From the NCBI RefSeq assembly GCF_013697085.1, contig NZ_JACEFT010000002.1:124001-188000 (forward strand): DNA of 64,000 bases, in the 5' to 3' direction. This document shows, piece after piece, positions 1-9,080 of this stretch; the stretch's first letter is position 1; the number at the start of each line of letters is the position of its first letter. The notes beneath the pieces were generated by a model. That model saw only the letters and a list, made by a program, of their open reading frames with translations. It was not told the origin of the DNA and did no database searches. The position numbers were made by a program, and so were the translations under genes. The DNA is from Billgrantia kenyensis (lineage in GTDB: Bacteria; Pseudomonadota; Gammaproteobacteria; Pseudomonadales; Halomonadaceae).

Positions 1-360
1 CGCCTGTTCGGCGCTTGGGATGGCTACGAGGCCGGCATGCAGAGCCGCGACTTCATCTATGTCGGCGACGTCGTGGACGTCAACCTCTGGTTCCTGGACA
101 ACCCCGACAAGTCAGGCATCTTCAATCTAGGCACAGGACGTGCCGAGCCGTTCAAGGCCATCGGCGAGGCGGTGATCGACTTCCACGGCCGCGGCCGGAT
201 CGAGTACATCGACTTCCCCGACGAGCTAAAGGGGCGCTACCAGAGCTATACGCGTGCCGATATCTCGCGCCTGCGCGAGGCGGGCTATCAGCGCGAGTTT
301 CGTACCGTGGCGGAAGGGGTGAAGGATTACCTGGCGTGGCTGAGCGGAGCGAGGGGGTGA
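1..360 (+). CDS. hldD: ADP-L-glycero-D-manno-heptose 6-epimerase, C-terminal part
   Basis: The frame is open from the left edge, so the gene is cut there and only about the last 119 residues are present; the E. coli enzyme has 310. It epimerises ADP-D-glycero-D-manno-heptose at C6, the last step in making the heptose donor for the LPS inner core, using bound NADP(H) in the cytoplasm. The visible segment has the family landmarks [16 protein letters not shown] and the substrate-binding stretch [17 protein letters not shown]. The TGA stop overlaps the GTG start of waaF, which points to translational coupling and supports the call. Confidence 0.95.
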   Translation, partial: RLFGAWDGYEAGMQSRDFIYVGDVVDVNLWFLDNPDKSGIFNLGTGRAEPFKAIGEAVIDFHGRGRIEYIDFPDELKGRYQSYTRADISRLREAGYQREFRTVAEGVKDYLAWLSGARG

Positions 361-1406
361 GCCAGGCGGCCTCGTCGCCGTCCAGCATTCTTGTCGTCGG
401 TCCTTCCTGGGTCGGCGACATGGTCATGGCCCAGAGCCTGTTCAAGACCCTCAAACAGCGCGAGCCGGGCAGCCGGATTGGCGTGGTCGCGCCGGGCTGG
501 TCGAAGCCGATCCTCGAGCGCATGGAAGAGGTCGATGAAGTGGCCAGCCTGGAAGTCGGCCATGGCGAGTTCGGCTGGTCGACTCGCCGAGCCCTGGCCC
601 GCGAGCTGCGCGGCCGTTTTGACAGGGCCATCGTGCTGCCTCGCTCCTGGAAGTCGGCCCTGGTGCCGTTTCTGGCCCGTATTCCGCAACGTACAGGTTT
701 TACCGGCGAGCAGCGCTATGGCCTGATCAACGACCGGCGTTCGCTCGACAAGGCGGCGCTGGATCAGACCGTGAAGCGCTTCGTGGCACTGGGGCTCGAT
801 GCCGAAACGGCGCGGCGCGGCGACTTTTCCATTCCTCGGCCACGACTGAGGGTCGATCCCGACAACCAGGCCCAACAGCGCGAGCGGCTGGGGCTGGCGA
901 CGTGCCCCGCCATCGGCATGATGCCGGGCGCTGAGTACGGCCCGGCCAAGCAGTGGCCGCTGGGTCACTTTCGCGAGCTGGCCGGACGCCTGGCGGCGGA
1001 AGGGTTCGAGGTCCGGGTACTGGGCGGCCCCAAGGATGCCGCGGCCGGTTCGGCGATTGCCGAGGGCCAGGCAGGAGTGCACAACCTCTGTGGGCAGACC
1101 CGCCTGGCCGATGCGGTGGATCTGCTGGCCGACTGCCAGCAGGTGGTAACCAACGATTCCGGGCTGATGCACGTGGCTGCGGGGGTTGGCTGCCGGGTAC
1201 ATGCGCTCTATGGCTCGTCGTCACCGGCCTATACGCCGCCACTCACCGCCAGCGCCGAGATTCACTACCTGGCGCTCAACTGCTCGCCTTGCTTCGAGCG
1301 CAGCTGTCCTCTGGGACATACCCACTGTCTGGTACAGCTTTCTCCCCAGCGAGTCCTGGCAGCCGTGCTGGCGAATGCCGGCGGCGGCGCAGGGGGACGC
1401 AGCTAA
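357..1406 (+). CDS. waaF: ADP-heptose:LPS heptosyltransferase II
   Basis: A 349-residue GT9 glycosyltransferase that adds the second heptose to heptosyl-Kdo2-lipid A at the inner membrane. The N-terminal Rossmann signature [18 protein letters not shown] lies at about residues 10-28, the donor-site loop [11 protein letters not shown] near 191-201, and the C-terminal heptose-donor motif [14 protein letters not shown] near 265-278. I chose the GTG at 357, which overlaps the hldD stop, because the open frame further upstream only reads hldD out of phase. Length and motifs fit WaaF better than WaaC. It ends 17 bp from the convergent opgB-like gene with no clear terminator between them. Confidence 0.93.
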   Translation: MSQAASSPSSILVVGPSWVGDMVMAQSLFKTLKQREPGSRIGVVAPGWSKPILERMEEVDEVASLEVGHGEFGWSTRRALARELRGRFDRAIVLPRSWKSALVPFLARIPQRTGFTGEQRYGLINDRRSLDKAALDQTVKRFVALGLDAETARRGDFSIPRPRLRVDPDNQAQQRERLGLATCPAIGMMPGAEYGPAKQWPLGHFRELAGRLAAEGFEVRVLGGPKDAAAGSAIAEGQAGVHNLCGQTRLADAVDLLADCQQVVTNDSGLMHVAAGVGCRVHALYGSSSPAYTPPLTASAEIHYLALNCSPCFERSCPLGHTHCLVQLSPQRVLAAVLANAGGGAGGRS

Positions 1407-1423
1407 GCTTGTGTCAGGTGGCG

Positions 1424-3103
1424 TTACTGTACCGTGGCGGGCTCCTCGCCGGTGGCGTCCACTGGGTTTTCCAGCACCTGGTCCTGTTTCTCCTGCTCCT
1501 CTTCGGGAGCCGTTTGCGGCTCGGGGGCGAGGCCATCCCACAAGCGCTCCTGAAGTGCTCTCTCTTCGCGCATACGGGCATTGATGGCGGTCATGCTGTG
1601 CTCCTCGATCAGCGTCGGCTCGTCGGATAGCAGCGAGACCCCCAGACCGGCCCGGTGCCAGTCGATGGTGAACCCCATGGCCTCGAGGATGGTGGGGAAT
1701 ACATCCACCATCGAAGCCTCCCGGGTCTGGCGGTCAACGGGAATCCCGGGGCCCAGCAGCATGAAGGTATTGTCACGCTCGCCCTGGATCAGCTGCTCCC
1801 ATTCCGACACGCGCATGGTCAGGTGGTCGCTGGCGATGATCACCACGGTATTGTCGAGCAGGCCCTCGGCGTCGGCGCGTTCGAGAAAATCACGAGCCAG
1901 CCAGGCTGAACACTCTACGGAGTAGAGGATATCGACGCCGTCGAACTCCCCCTGGCGGTCGATGCAGCGCTGAGCGGGGTAGCCTCGCGGGGCGTGGCCG
2001 GCAATGGTCAGATTGACCACGCCCCAGGGGCCTGGCTGCTCGTCGAGTCGGCGCATCTCTTCCAGGGTAAAGTCATACAGCGAGTCGTCGTACAGCCCCC
2101 AGTTGTTGACGTACTCGGGGTCGTCCAGCAGCGGCTGCAGGTCCTCCCGGCCGAGCACGGTATCGAAGCCGTGATCCTTGTAGAAGATGCCCTTGCCAGC
2201 AAAGGCGGTGCTGGCGCCACCCAGGTAGCTCAGCCGGTAGCCCTGTTCGGAGAGCAGGTCTCCCAGGCAGTCGACTCCGGGCACCACTTTTTCCAGCGGC
2301 GAAAACTGGCGGTCGTGCAGCAGGCCGGCGGGCATCAGTGGGCTTCCGCACTGGCTGGCAATCATGCCGGCCATGGTCCAGCCGGTATTGTCGATCTGGT
2401 AGACGCCCTCATAGACCAGACCATGCTCGCCGATGGCATCCAGGTCCGCGTAGGCATCGCCGAAGCGCTCGCGATCGGCATAGGTTCGCTCGATGCTCTC
2501 CAGATACAACAGCAGCAGATTGGGAGGTTCCTCAGGGGCCTCGAGGATGACGGGTGGCACGTACTGGCGGTCGAGCCAGGCGCCATCATCGGTGACGATG
2601 GCCGCCCCGCGCTGGGTGACCCCGTACAGCAGGGGGTTGCTGGCCAGCAGGACCAGAGCGAGAAAGGGCTCGCCGCGGCGCCAGCGTTGATCATTGCGCA
2701 CCAGCCAGGTGAGCGAGAGCAGCAGCGCTGCCATGGAAAGGGTATAGCCGGTGGCCGCCCAGATGCGACTGATCCCGCCATGGTCGGCCATGCCGGCCTG
2801 GAGATGGAAGAACACCGCGGCCAGGTCGACGATGCCGAAGCTCTCGGAGAGGTAGATATAGAGCCCCCACAGGGCGATGGGCAACAGGCTCCAGGGCCAG
2901 CGGCGCGGGGCTCTGATCTGATTTCGAGGAGCCCCCCAGTTGAACCAGGCTCCCGGGACCATCCATATTGCGGCAATCAGCGGCAGGCCCCAGGTCGGCA
3001 GACGGGTCAAGGAGGTGACCGCATAGCCAATGCATAAGCCGATGACCAGCAGTGACAGCCAGCGTGGGTGAACCAGTTCGAACAGCTTGGTAGGAGTTGG
3101 CAT
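1424..3103 (-). CDS. OpgB/LtaS-type membrane phosphotransferase (sulfatase fold)
   Basis: A 559-residue inner-membrane protein with about five N-terminal membrane segments (roughly residues 14-32, 36-54, 70-87, 118-135 and 146-162) followed by a periplasmic alkaline-phosphatase/sulfatase-type domain. The metal-site motif LLLLYLESIERTY is at about 196-208. The segment DNTGWTMAGMIASQCGSPL (about 238-256) carries the candidate Thr nucleophile, and a SDH metal motif follows near residue 430. The family includes phosphoglycerol transferase I (OpgB/MdoB), LtaS and lipid A phosphoethanolamine transferases; similarity here is closest to OpgB. Its place in an LPS core cluster leaves glucan or LPS modification both possible. 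It is shorter than E. coli OpgB (763 residues) and ends soon after the catalytic domain in a Glu/Gln-rich tail. Confidence 0.8.
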   Translation of the reverse strand: MPTPTKLFELVHPRWLSLLVIGLCIGYAVTSLTRLPTWGLPLIAAIWMVPGAWFNWGAPRNQIRAPRRWPWSLLPIALWGLYIYLSESFGIVDLAAVFFHLQAGMADHGGISRIWAATGYTLSMAALLLSLTWLVRNDQRWRRGEPFLALVLLASNPLLYGVTQRGAAIVTDDGAWLDRQYVPPVILEAPEEPPNLLLLYLESIERTYADRERFGDAYADLDAIGEHGLVYEGVYQIDNTGWTMAGMIASQCGSPLMPAGLLHDRQFSPLEKVVPGVDCLGDLLSEQGYRLSYLGGASTAFAGKGIFYKDHGFDTVLGREDLQPLLDDPEYVNNWGLYDDSLYDFTLEEMRRLDEQPGPWGVVNLTIAGHAPRGYPAQRCIDRQGEFDGVDILYSVECSAWLARDFLERADAEGLLDNTVVIIASDHLTMRVSEWEQLIQGERDNTFMLLGPGIPVDRQTREASMVDVFPTILEAMGFTIDWHRAGLGVSLLSDEPTLIEEHSMTAINARMREERALQERLWDGLAPEPQTAPEEEQEKQDQVLENPVDATGEEPATVQ

Positions 3104-3252
3104 GGGTCTGAATCATTCCTTGAGTTCATTGGCTAGCTTACCAAGGGTTTCCCGCCTGGCACCAAAAAGCATAGGCCAGTGGCTTGCAGGTGGTCGATTT
3201 GCTGGCCTGATGGGTCACCAGTAAACTGGCCAGCCGACGAACCGACTAGGAA

Positions 3253-4038
3253 ATGCCGATGAGCCTGGCTGCGGTACTGATCGTCAAGAACGAGGCCCAC
3301 CATCTCCACGCCTGCCTGGAGACCCTGAGCTGGGCAGACGAGATCGTGGTACTCGATTCCGGCAGCACCGACGCCACCTGCGATATCGCAGGCGAGTTTA
3401 CCGACAGGGTGGCGGTGAGATCCGACTGGCAGGGCTTTGGCGTGCAGCGCCAGCGGGCCGAGGCCATGGTGGAGAGTGATTGGATCCTGATGGTCGACGC
3501 CGATGAGCGGGTGACGCCCGAGCTGCGTGCCAGCATCCAGGCTGCCGTTGCCGCGGGCGAGCCGGCCATCCATACCCTGCCACGACTTTCCTGGTGCTTC
3601 GGCGACTTCATCCGCCACTCCGGCTGGTATCCCGATCGCGTCGCGCGTCTCTATCCCCGAGGCAAGGCGGGCTACGACGCGTCCCTGGTCCATGAGAAGC
3701 TGCAGAACCCGCACGGTTTGCCCGTCAGGGCGCTGCAGGGGGACTTGCTGCACTATACCTATCGTGACCTGCGCCACTACCTGGAGAAATCGGCCCACTA
3801 TGCCCAGGCATGGGCCGAGCAGCGTGCCGCTCGAGGCAAGCAAGGCAGCCTGCTGGACGGGATCGTCCATGGCCTGGGGTGTTTTTTGCGCATGTACATT
3901 CTCAAGGCGGGCTTTCTCGACGGCCGCCAGGGGCTGCTGCTGGCGCTGCTCTCGGCGCACTCCACCTTCGCCAAGTATGCCGACCTGTGGATCAGGACGC
4001 GCACGTCTCCGCCGCCCGACGACGCACAAGGTCACTGA
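3253..4038 (+). CDS. GT2 glycosyltransferase, WaaE/KdtX-like
   Basis: A 261-residue GT-A fold glycosyltransferase. The nucleotide-sugar motif DEIVVLDSGSTDAT is at about residues 29-42 and the DxD-type metal motif LMVDADERV near 77-85. The C-terminal part (FIRHSGWYPDRVARLYPRG, then a Tyr/His-rich segment) matches the WaaE/KdtX group, which adds beta-glucose to the inner core heptose. ATG 3253 is used; ATG 3259 is an in-frame alternative. Its last 47 bp overlap the end of the convergent GT9 gene. The 149 bp upstream of it, shared with the divergent opgB-like gene, hold no convincing promoter. Confidence 0.85.
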   Translation: MPMSLAAVLIVKNEAHHLHACLETLSWADEIVVLDSGSTDATCDIAGEFTDRVAVRSDWQGFGVQRQRAEAMVESDWILMVDADERVTPELRASIQAAVAAGEPAIHTLPRLSWCFGDFIRHSGWYPDRVARLYPRGKAGYDASLVHEKLQNPHGLPVRALQGDLLHYTYRDLRHYLEKSAHYAQAWAEQRAARGKQGSLLDGIVHGLGCFLRMYILKAGFLDGRQGLLLALLSAHSTFAKYADLWIRTRTSPPPDDAQGH

Positions 4039-5095
4039 TGGTTGCGGCCGCGGTCTCGAGGTCGATGGCTGACATTTCGCTCTCCCCGGCACCCTCGGGC
4101 GGGCTGAAGGCGAGGCGGCACGCTTCCTCGTTGCATGTCTGCCAGCGCAGCGAGGTGGCCGAGCGGCGGGCAGGATAGAAGCCCGCCGTTGGACGGTTCA
4201 GGCAGCCGGCGATATGCAGCGGCCCGGTGGAGCCGGCAATGAACAGGTCGGCGGCGGCCAGGGCCAGGGCGAAATCCTCCAGGCGCTGGCGTGACGGCAG
4301 CACCGCGGCGTGCAGCCCGGCGGTACTCAGGGTGTTACTGAGTGACAGTGCGGTTTGCTCTTCACCGGGGCCAGCGGTAAGCACCCAGTGTGCCTGGATA
4401 CCCGTGGCTGTGAGCCGCGAATCAATCGCCGCGGCCAGCTTGGCATACTGGGCCGTGCTCAGGTTGACGGCCGAGCCGCCGCTGCCGGCATGCAGGAACA
4501 GCCAGGGACGCGAGGCATCGAGGTCGAGTTCGCTGGCAATTTCCTCTCGCTGGGCCTCGATGCTATCAGGTTTCAGCGGCCAGAAGGGCGGGCTGGGGCG
4601 CGGTTTGAGCGTATGGCCCAGCGCGGTGAGCAGCGCCTCGGCGAGTTCGATGTTGTAGAGGTATTCCGGCTTGGCGGAGCGTGACCTGCGCTGGATGACC
4701 CGATGGTTGTAGAATAGCTGCGCCCACTTGGTGGCAGGCGCCACACGACAGGGAATTCCTGCACGCCAGCCCAGCCAGCCGATGCGGGGTGTGGAGTAGA
4801 GGGTCAGCATGGCCGAGAAGCGCTCCCGGCGCAGACGGTCGAGCAGCGCTTGTTTCGCCGCCTTGCCGGTGCCTGGGTCGATGATGACTTCATCGACCCA
4901 GGGGCATAGGCGTGCGAGGGGCGCCGTGTAGCTCGGCACCAGAACGCTGATCCTGGCAGCCGGGACGGTCGCCTTGAGACAGGCGAGTGCCGGCCAGGCG
5001 AGCATGAAGTCGCCGAGCTTGTCGTTGCGCACCACCAGGATGCGCAGCATTTGATCCCTGGCGTGGCGGCATGCCACGGTGGAAGAAGACGTCAT
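3992..5095 (-). CDS. GT9 heptosyltransferase-family protein
   Basis: A 367-residue member of the ADP-heptose:LPS heptosyltransferase family. The N-terminal motif MLRILVVRNDKLGDFMLAWP (from about residue 16) and the C-terminal donor motif AGSTGPLHIAGCLNRP are both recognisable. The start is uncertain: ATG 5095 has GGGAG five bases upstream, but the conserved region begins at ATG 5050, which would give 352 residues. It is probably a later inner-core heptosyltransferase (WaaQ-like or an OpsX relative), acting on the cytoplasmic face of the inner membrane. It is convergent with, and overlaps by 47 bp, the GT2 gene. The specific linkage cannot be told from sequence. Confidence 0.85.
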   Translation of the reverse strand: MTSSSTVACRHARDQMLRILVVRNDKLGDFMLAWPALACLKATVPAARISVLVPSYTAPLARLCPWVDEVIIDPGTGKAAKQALLDRLRRERFSAMLTLYSTPRIGWLGWRAGIPCRVAPATKWAQLFYNHRVIQRRSRSAKPEYLYNIELAEALLTALGHTLKPRPSPPFWPLKPDSIEAQREEIASELDLDASRPWLFLHAGSGGSAVNLSTAQYAKLAAAIDSRLTATGIQAHWVLTAGPGEEQTALSLSNTLSTAGLHAAVLPSRQRLEDFALALAAADLFIAGSTGPLHIAGCLNRPTAGFYPARRSATSLRWQTCNEEACRLAFSPPEGAGESEMSAIDLETAAATISDLVRRRAAETCAS

Positions 5096-5136
5096 CTGGG
5101 CTCCCGAGCCCCGCTTGACCGACGAAGGAGACAGCC

Positions 5137-6285
5137 TTGTCGCACAAGGTCATGCATATTTGCCTCTCGGATGGCTGGGGCGGCCTCGAAATGTATCCTG
5201 CGCGGATTATACCCGAGCTGCAACGCCAGGGGTGGGAAGCCCACGGTCTGGCCCTTGCCGGCTCCAGGGTGGCCGAGAGCATGGCGGTCGCCGGCGTGGA
5301 ACCGCTGACGACACCCTCACGTGGACGTGCGCTGCTGCAGGCGGGTCGTATCCTGGCCTACCTCAGGCGTCATGGCATCGATGTCCTGCACTGTCACAAG
5401 TCCAGTGATCTGCGCCTGGCAGCGCTGCTGGCAGCGCTGCGCCCGGGGCTCAAGCTTTTCTTCACCGATCACATGGGCGTGACCCGGCCGAAGAAGGACC
5501 TCTATCACCGCTGGGCCTACGGCCGGGTCACGCGGCTCTTTTCCATCAGCGAAGCCACCCGGCAGCGCAACCTGGCCGCCTTCCCGCTGCCGCCCGAGCG
5601 CATCCGGCGGCTCTACCTGGGCATCGACCTGACGCCCTATGCTCCACGGCTGGATGAGCCGGCCCGCGAGACCCAGCGCAGGGAGCTGAGCGTTGCCCCC
5701 GGCCAGGTGGCCATCGGTCTGCCTGGGCGATTGACCGACGGCAAGGGCCACGAGGTGTGGCTGGAAGGGCTGGCATTGCTGCACGAGAGGGCGCCAGGAC
5801 TTGACTGGCACGGTGTGCTGATCGGCGGCCTGACGGCCCGGGAGGGAAGCGATGAGGCCTATGTGGCCCAACTGCGCAGGCGAGTGGCCGAGCTCGGGCT
5901 GGAAGGTCGAGTGACATTCGCCGGCTTTCGCGCCGATCTGCCGCGCCTGTTCGAGGCGCTGGATATCGTCTGCGTGCCTTCGCGAAACGAGGCTTTTGGC
6001 TTGACCGTGGTCGAAGCGATGGCCGCCGGCAAGGCGATCATCGGTGCCGACAGCGGAGCGATTCCCGAGCTGCTCGAGGCGGGCAGCGGGCACCTTGCCG
6101 ACCCCCAGAAGCCGCTGGCCTGGGCCGATGCCATGGCCAAGCAGGGGCAGGATGCGGCGCTACGAGCCCGTCTCGGTCAGGCTGCCAGGCAGCGCGCCGA
6201 GACGACATTTGCCATTTCCCGCCATGTAACAGCGCTGGTCGAGGAGTATTCAGGACAACGGAACGATGAAAGTCTGGACGGATAA
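5137..6285 (+). CDS. GT4 (GT-B fold) glycosyltransferase
   Basis: A 382-residue retaining glycosyltransferase of the GT1/GT4 superfamily. The N-terminal acceptor domain carries a glycine-rich loop (SDGWGGLEMYP). The C-terminal donor domain has the E-x7-E signature in the segment PSRNEAFGLTVVEAMAAGK (about residues 280-300). The start is TTG 5137, because AAGGAG lies six bases upstream; ATG 5152 is the alternative. Membership of the LPS locus suggests it adds a hexose to the core oligosaccharide. It overlaps the next gene by 20 bp (6266-6285), which implies co-translation. The sugar and linkage are unknown. Confidence 0.85.
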   Translation: MSHKVMHICLSDGWGGLEMYPARIIPELQRQGWEAHGLALAGSRVAESMAVAGVEPLTTPSRGRALLQAGRILAYLRRHGIDVLHCHKSSDLRLAALLAALRPGLKLFFTDHMGVTRPKKDLYHRWAYGRVTRLFSISEATRQRNLAAFPLPPERIRRLYLGIDLTPYAPRLDEPARETQRRELSVAPGQVAIGLPGRLTDGKGHEVWLEGLALLHERAPGLDWHGVLIGGLTAREGSDEAYVAQLRRRVAELGLEGRVTFAGFRADLPRLFEALDIVCVPSRNEAFGLTVVEAMAAGKAIIGADSGAIPELLEAGSGHLADPQKPLAWADAMAKQGQDAALRARLGQAARQRAETTFAISRHVTALVEEYSGQRNDESLDG

Positions 6286-7309
6286 GTGCGCCTACCTGAG
6301 CCGCAGAGGGCGTGAGTGGCTGGAGCGCGCACCGTCGCGTGAGGTCCAGCGTATCCTGGTGATACGACAATGCGCCTTTGGCGACTACATGGCCACGCGG
6401 CCCTTCCTGGTCGAGCTGCGTCGCCTGTTTCCAGGTGCCCATGTCACCCTGGCGACGGTGAGCACCTATCGGTACGCCGTGCCCGAGGATCTCATCGACG
6501 AGCTCTTCGTGCAGGAGACGCAGGGTGGCCTTGGCGCACAGTGGCGCTCGTTGCGCAGCCTGACTCCCTTCGACATGCTGTTTGACCTGGCCGACACGGC
6601 CCGTTCGCGGCTGCTGACCTTCATGACCTCCGCCTCGATCAAGCTCGGCTTTCCTTACCGCTCGCTCTCCAATCGCCTGCTCTACGATGTCGGGCTGCGA
6701 CGCACCAACTACCACTACGAAGCCGAGGTGCTGCTCGACTTCCTCAAGGTGATGGGCCACAAGCCAAGGTATCCTCTCGATTTCGCCATGCCTTGCCACC
6801 TGGGGAGCGACGCCGAGCGCATCATCGCCTACTTTCCCTTTGCCTCGAGCTCGGACAAGTCGCTCTCGTTCGATGCCTGGCGGCAGCTCATCGAGGCCGC
6901 AGCAAGCACACATGTCGACTATCAGCACGTGCTGCTGGAAGGGCACAAGGCGGAAGAGGGAGGCGAATTCCTTGCCGAAGTCGTGGCCAGGCAAGGCAAT
7001 GTCAGCGTCCAGCCGCGCATGGACCTGGAGCGCCTCGCCGAGTGGATGACTCGGGTCTCGGTGCTGGTATGCGGAGACACGGGCGTGCGTAACCTGGCGC
7101 TGGCAACCCATACGCCGACCCTGGGAATCTTCTTTCGCACCCTGCCGTATCGCTACTGGCCGCGCTACGAGAACTTCCATGAAGCCGTCTTCCTGCGTGA
7201 CGGGGCGACGCCAGGCAAGGCGGATATTCTGCACGGGCTGGAGGAGCTGCTGCTGCGGCTCTATCCGGAACGGGAGCTGCCTCGCCCATCGGATGAGGAC
7301 GGCTTGTAG
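6266..7309 (+). CDS. Divergent GT9 heptosyltransferase-like protein
   Basis: A 347-residue protein with the GT9 N-terminal motif RILVIRQCAFGDYMATRPF near residues 29-47. A modified C-terminal donor loop reads GDTGVRNLALA, where canonical members have SDTGPxHxAAA. Loss of the usual Pro-His suggests an altered donor or acceptor rather than standard heptosyl transfer, but this is inference. Translation is coupled to the upstream GT4 gene by a 20-bp overlap. The last 49 bp overlap the convergent kdkA gene. It probably modifies the LPS core. Confidence 0.8.
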   Translation: MKVWTDKCAYLSRRGREWLERAPSREVQRILVIRQCAFGDYMATRPFLVELRRLFPGAHVTLATVSTYRYAVPEDLIDELFVQETQGGLGAQWRSLRSLTPFDMLFDLADTARSRLLTFMTSASIKLGFPYRSLSNRLLYDVGLRRTNYHYEAEVLLDFLKVMGHKPRYPLDFAMPCHLGSDAERIIAYFPFASSSDKSLSFDAWRQLIEAAASTHVDYQHVLLEGHKAEEGGEFLAEVVARQGNVSVQPRMDLERLAEWMTRVSVLVCGDTGVRNLALATHTPTLGIFFRTLPYRYWPRYENFHEAVFLRDGATPGKADILHGLEELLLRLYPERELPRPSDEDGL

Positions 7310-7995
7310 CCTCGACGGACCGCCGCCATCTTCTCGGCGTGGCCGAACTTGGCCAGGGAGCGCTCGAGGCGCGCAAGGTTGGCTTCTCGCCACGGACCGG
7401 GGCGGCGCAGCCGACAGCGATCGAGGTCGATCAGCCACACCTCCCCGGCGCCATCGACCAGCAGATTGCGGGCGTTGAGGTCGACATGGTCGAGACCGGC
7501 CTCGTGGAAGCGGCGTATGGCCGCGCCGACCCGCTCGAGGAGTGTTGCCTCGGCTTCGACGAGGCGCTCGGCGAGGGCGCTTGCGCCGGGAATGCGTACA
7601 GTGATCAAGGCGGCCGTGTAGGTGATGCCGCGGCGAGTGACGCAGCTGGCTACCGGTCTGGGCACCGGCAGCCCTTGCTCATGGAGGCGGGCGGTGAGTC
7701 GCATTTCGCGAAAGGCGCGGGTGCGCTCGACGCCGGTCCACAGATAGTCGCTCTCGCTGAGCCTGGCGACCAAGCCGCCGCGGCGATAGGGCCGCAGTAC
7801 CCACTGCGCGCCGCCAGCGTCGAGGAACAGGCTGCTGCCACGCCCCGGCGCTTCGCCGATTACGCGTCCTGCCTGACGCCAGTGGTCCGGGGCGAACAGT
7901 GACGGGGCGATTTGTGGCGCCGACTCGGCGTCACATACACTGTCCGCATCATATAGAATGAACGTCTTTCCCGTCTGACATGTTGCCAAGTGCAT
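7261..7995 (-). CDS. kdkA: 3-deoxy-D-manno-octulosonic acid (Kdo) kinase
   Basis: A 244-residue protein of the KdkA/WaaP kinase family, which phosphorylates O4 of Kdo on Kdo-lipid A. Such enzymes occur in species with a single core Kdo (Haemophilus, Vibrio). Visible are WVLRPYRRGGLVARL (about 65-79, nucleotide-binding lobe), the catalytic loop DHVDLNARNLLVD (about 169-181) and the metal loop WLIDLDRC (about 187-194). The start is ATG 7995, with GAGGA seven bases upstream; its first bases overlap the start codon of the divergent GT9 gene within CATG 7993-7996. The 3' end overlaps the preceding convergent gene by 49 bp. Confidence 0.88.
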   Translation of the reverse strand: MHLATCQTGKTFILYDADSVCDAESAPQIAPSLFAPDHWRQAGRVIGEAPGRGSSLFLDAGGAQWVLRPYRRGGLVARLSESDYLWTGVERTRAFREMRLTARLHEQGLPVPRPVASCVTRRGITYTAALITVRIPGASALAERLVEAEATLLERVGAAIRRFHEAGLDHVDLNARNLLVDGAGEVWLIDLDRCRLRRPGPWREANLARLERSLAKFGHAEKMAAVRRGYKPSSSDGRGSSRSG

Positions 7996-9076
7996 GAAGC
8001 ATCCTCTGCCTGACCAACCGCGCCACATCGCCGTGCTGCGACTCTCCGCCCTCGGCGACGTATGCAACCTGGTGCCCACCGTTCGCGCGCTGCAGCGCCA
8101 GTGGCCAGGCGCTCGTATCACCTGGATCGTCGGCAAGGCGGAATACAGTCTACTGGCCGGCCTGTCGGGGGTCGAGTTCGTGGTCTACGACAAGTCCACG
8201 GGGCTGGCCGGCATGCGCCGGCTGTGGCGCGAACTCGGCGATACCCGTTTCGACGTGTTGCTGCACATGCAGCAGGCGCTGCGGGCCAGCGTACTTTCAC
8301 TGGGGCTCAAGGCCGATGTGCGGGTAGGCTACGACAAGGCTCGGGCCAAGGATGCCCAGCACTGGTTCACCCAGCGGCAGCTGGCTCCGCACCCGCACGC
8401 GCATGTGTTGGAATCCTACCTCGACTTTGCCCGCCTGCTGGGAGTGGAGGACCTGTCGCTGGCCTGGGACCTGGCGGTGCCCGATGCGGCATTCGAGGAG
8501 GCCGCGGCATTGACCGGAGAGGCGGGCTACCTGCTCATGAGTCCCTGTGCCAATCCACGACTGCGCAATTTCCGCAACTGGTCGGCGGAGGGCTACGCCG
8601 CCGTCATCGAGCATGCCTGGGCTCAGTATGGCCTGAAAACGGTACTCACCGGCGGCGGCAGCACCCTGGAGCGGGAAATGGGCGAGCGCATCGCTGCACT
8701 GAGCCAGCCGGCGGCAGTCGTCGACGCCATCGGCGCCACATCGCTCAAGGGCTTGCTGGCGCTGATCGGTCGCGCTCAGGTGGTCATAGCGCCGGATTCC
8801 GGGCCGGTGCACATGGCCAACGCCATGGGCACCCCGGTCGTCGGCCTGTATGCCACGACCAACCCGGATCGCGCGGCCCCCTATTTGTGGCGCGACTACG
8901 TGGTGAATCGCTACTCCGATGCGGTGCGTACCTACATGCACCGCGAGCCCGACGAAATCACCTGGGGCGAGCGTGTCCGTCATCCCGATGCCATGTCGCT
9001 GATCCGTATCGATGACGTGGTCGAGCGTCTTGATGCCCTGCTGGCGCGCCGCGACAGCCACAAGGAAAAGGAATGA
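7994..9076 (+). CDS. GT9 heptosyltransferase (probable inner-core heptosyltransferase)
   Basis: A 360-residue GT9 enzyme with [20 protein letters not shown] at residues 11-30 and the donor motif [16 protein letters not shown] near 265-280. It lies directly upstream of hldE and waaA, so it could supply the heptosyltransferase I (WaaC) function, but its sequence looks closer to the OpsX-like branch than to enteric WaaC; I leave the symbol blank. An in-frame TGA at 7976 rules out an earlier start, and the ribosome binding site is weak. hldE starts four bases after its stop, so hldE and waaA are probably co-transcribed with it. Confidence 0.85.
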   Translation: MKHPLPDQPRHIAVLRLSALGDVCNLVPTVRALQRQWPGARITWIVGKAEYSLLAGLSGVEFVVYDKSTGLAGMRRLWRELGDTRFDVLLHMQQALRASVLSLGLKADVRVGYDKARAKDAQHWFTQRQLAPHPHAHVLESYLDFARLLGVEDLSLAWDLAVPDAAFEEAAALTGEAGYLLMSPCANPRLRNFRNWSAEGYAAVIEHAWAQYGLKTVLTGGGSTLEREMGERIAALSQPAAVVDAIGATSLKGLLALIGRAQVVIAPDSGPVHMANAMGTPVVGLYATTNPDRAAPYLWRDYVVNRYSDAVRTYMHREPDEITWGERVRHPDAMSLIRIDDVVERLDALLARRDSHKEKE

Positions 9077-9080
9077 TCCG

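Noticed and set aside
15..356. Long N-terminal extension in frame with waaF
   Set aside because: It reads the hldD coding sequence out of phase and has no counterpart in WaaF; the GTG at 357 gives the family length.
3160..3180. Possible sigma-54 element (TGGCAC) before the GT2 gene
   Set aside because: The second element has CA rather than GC at the required 10-bp distance.
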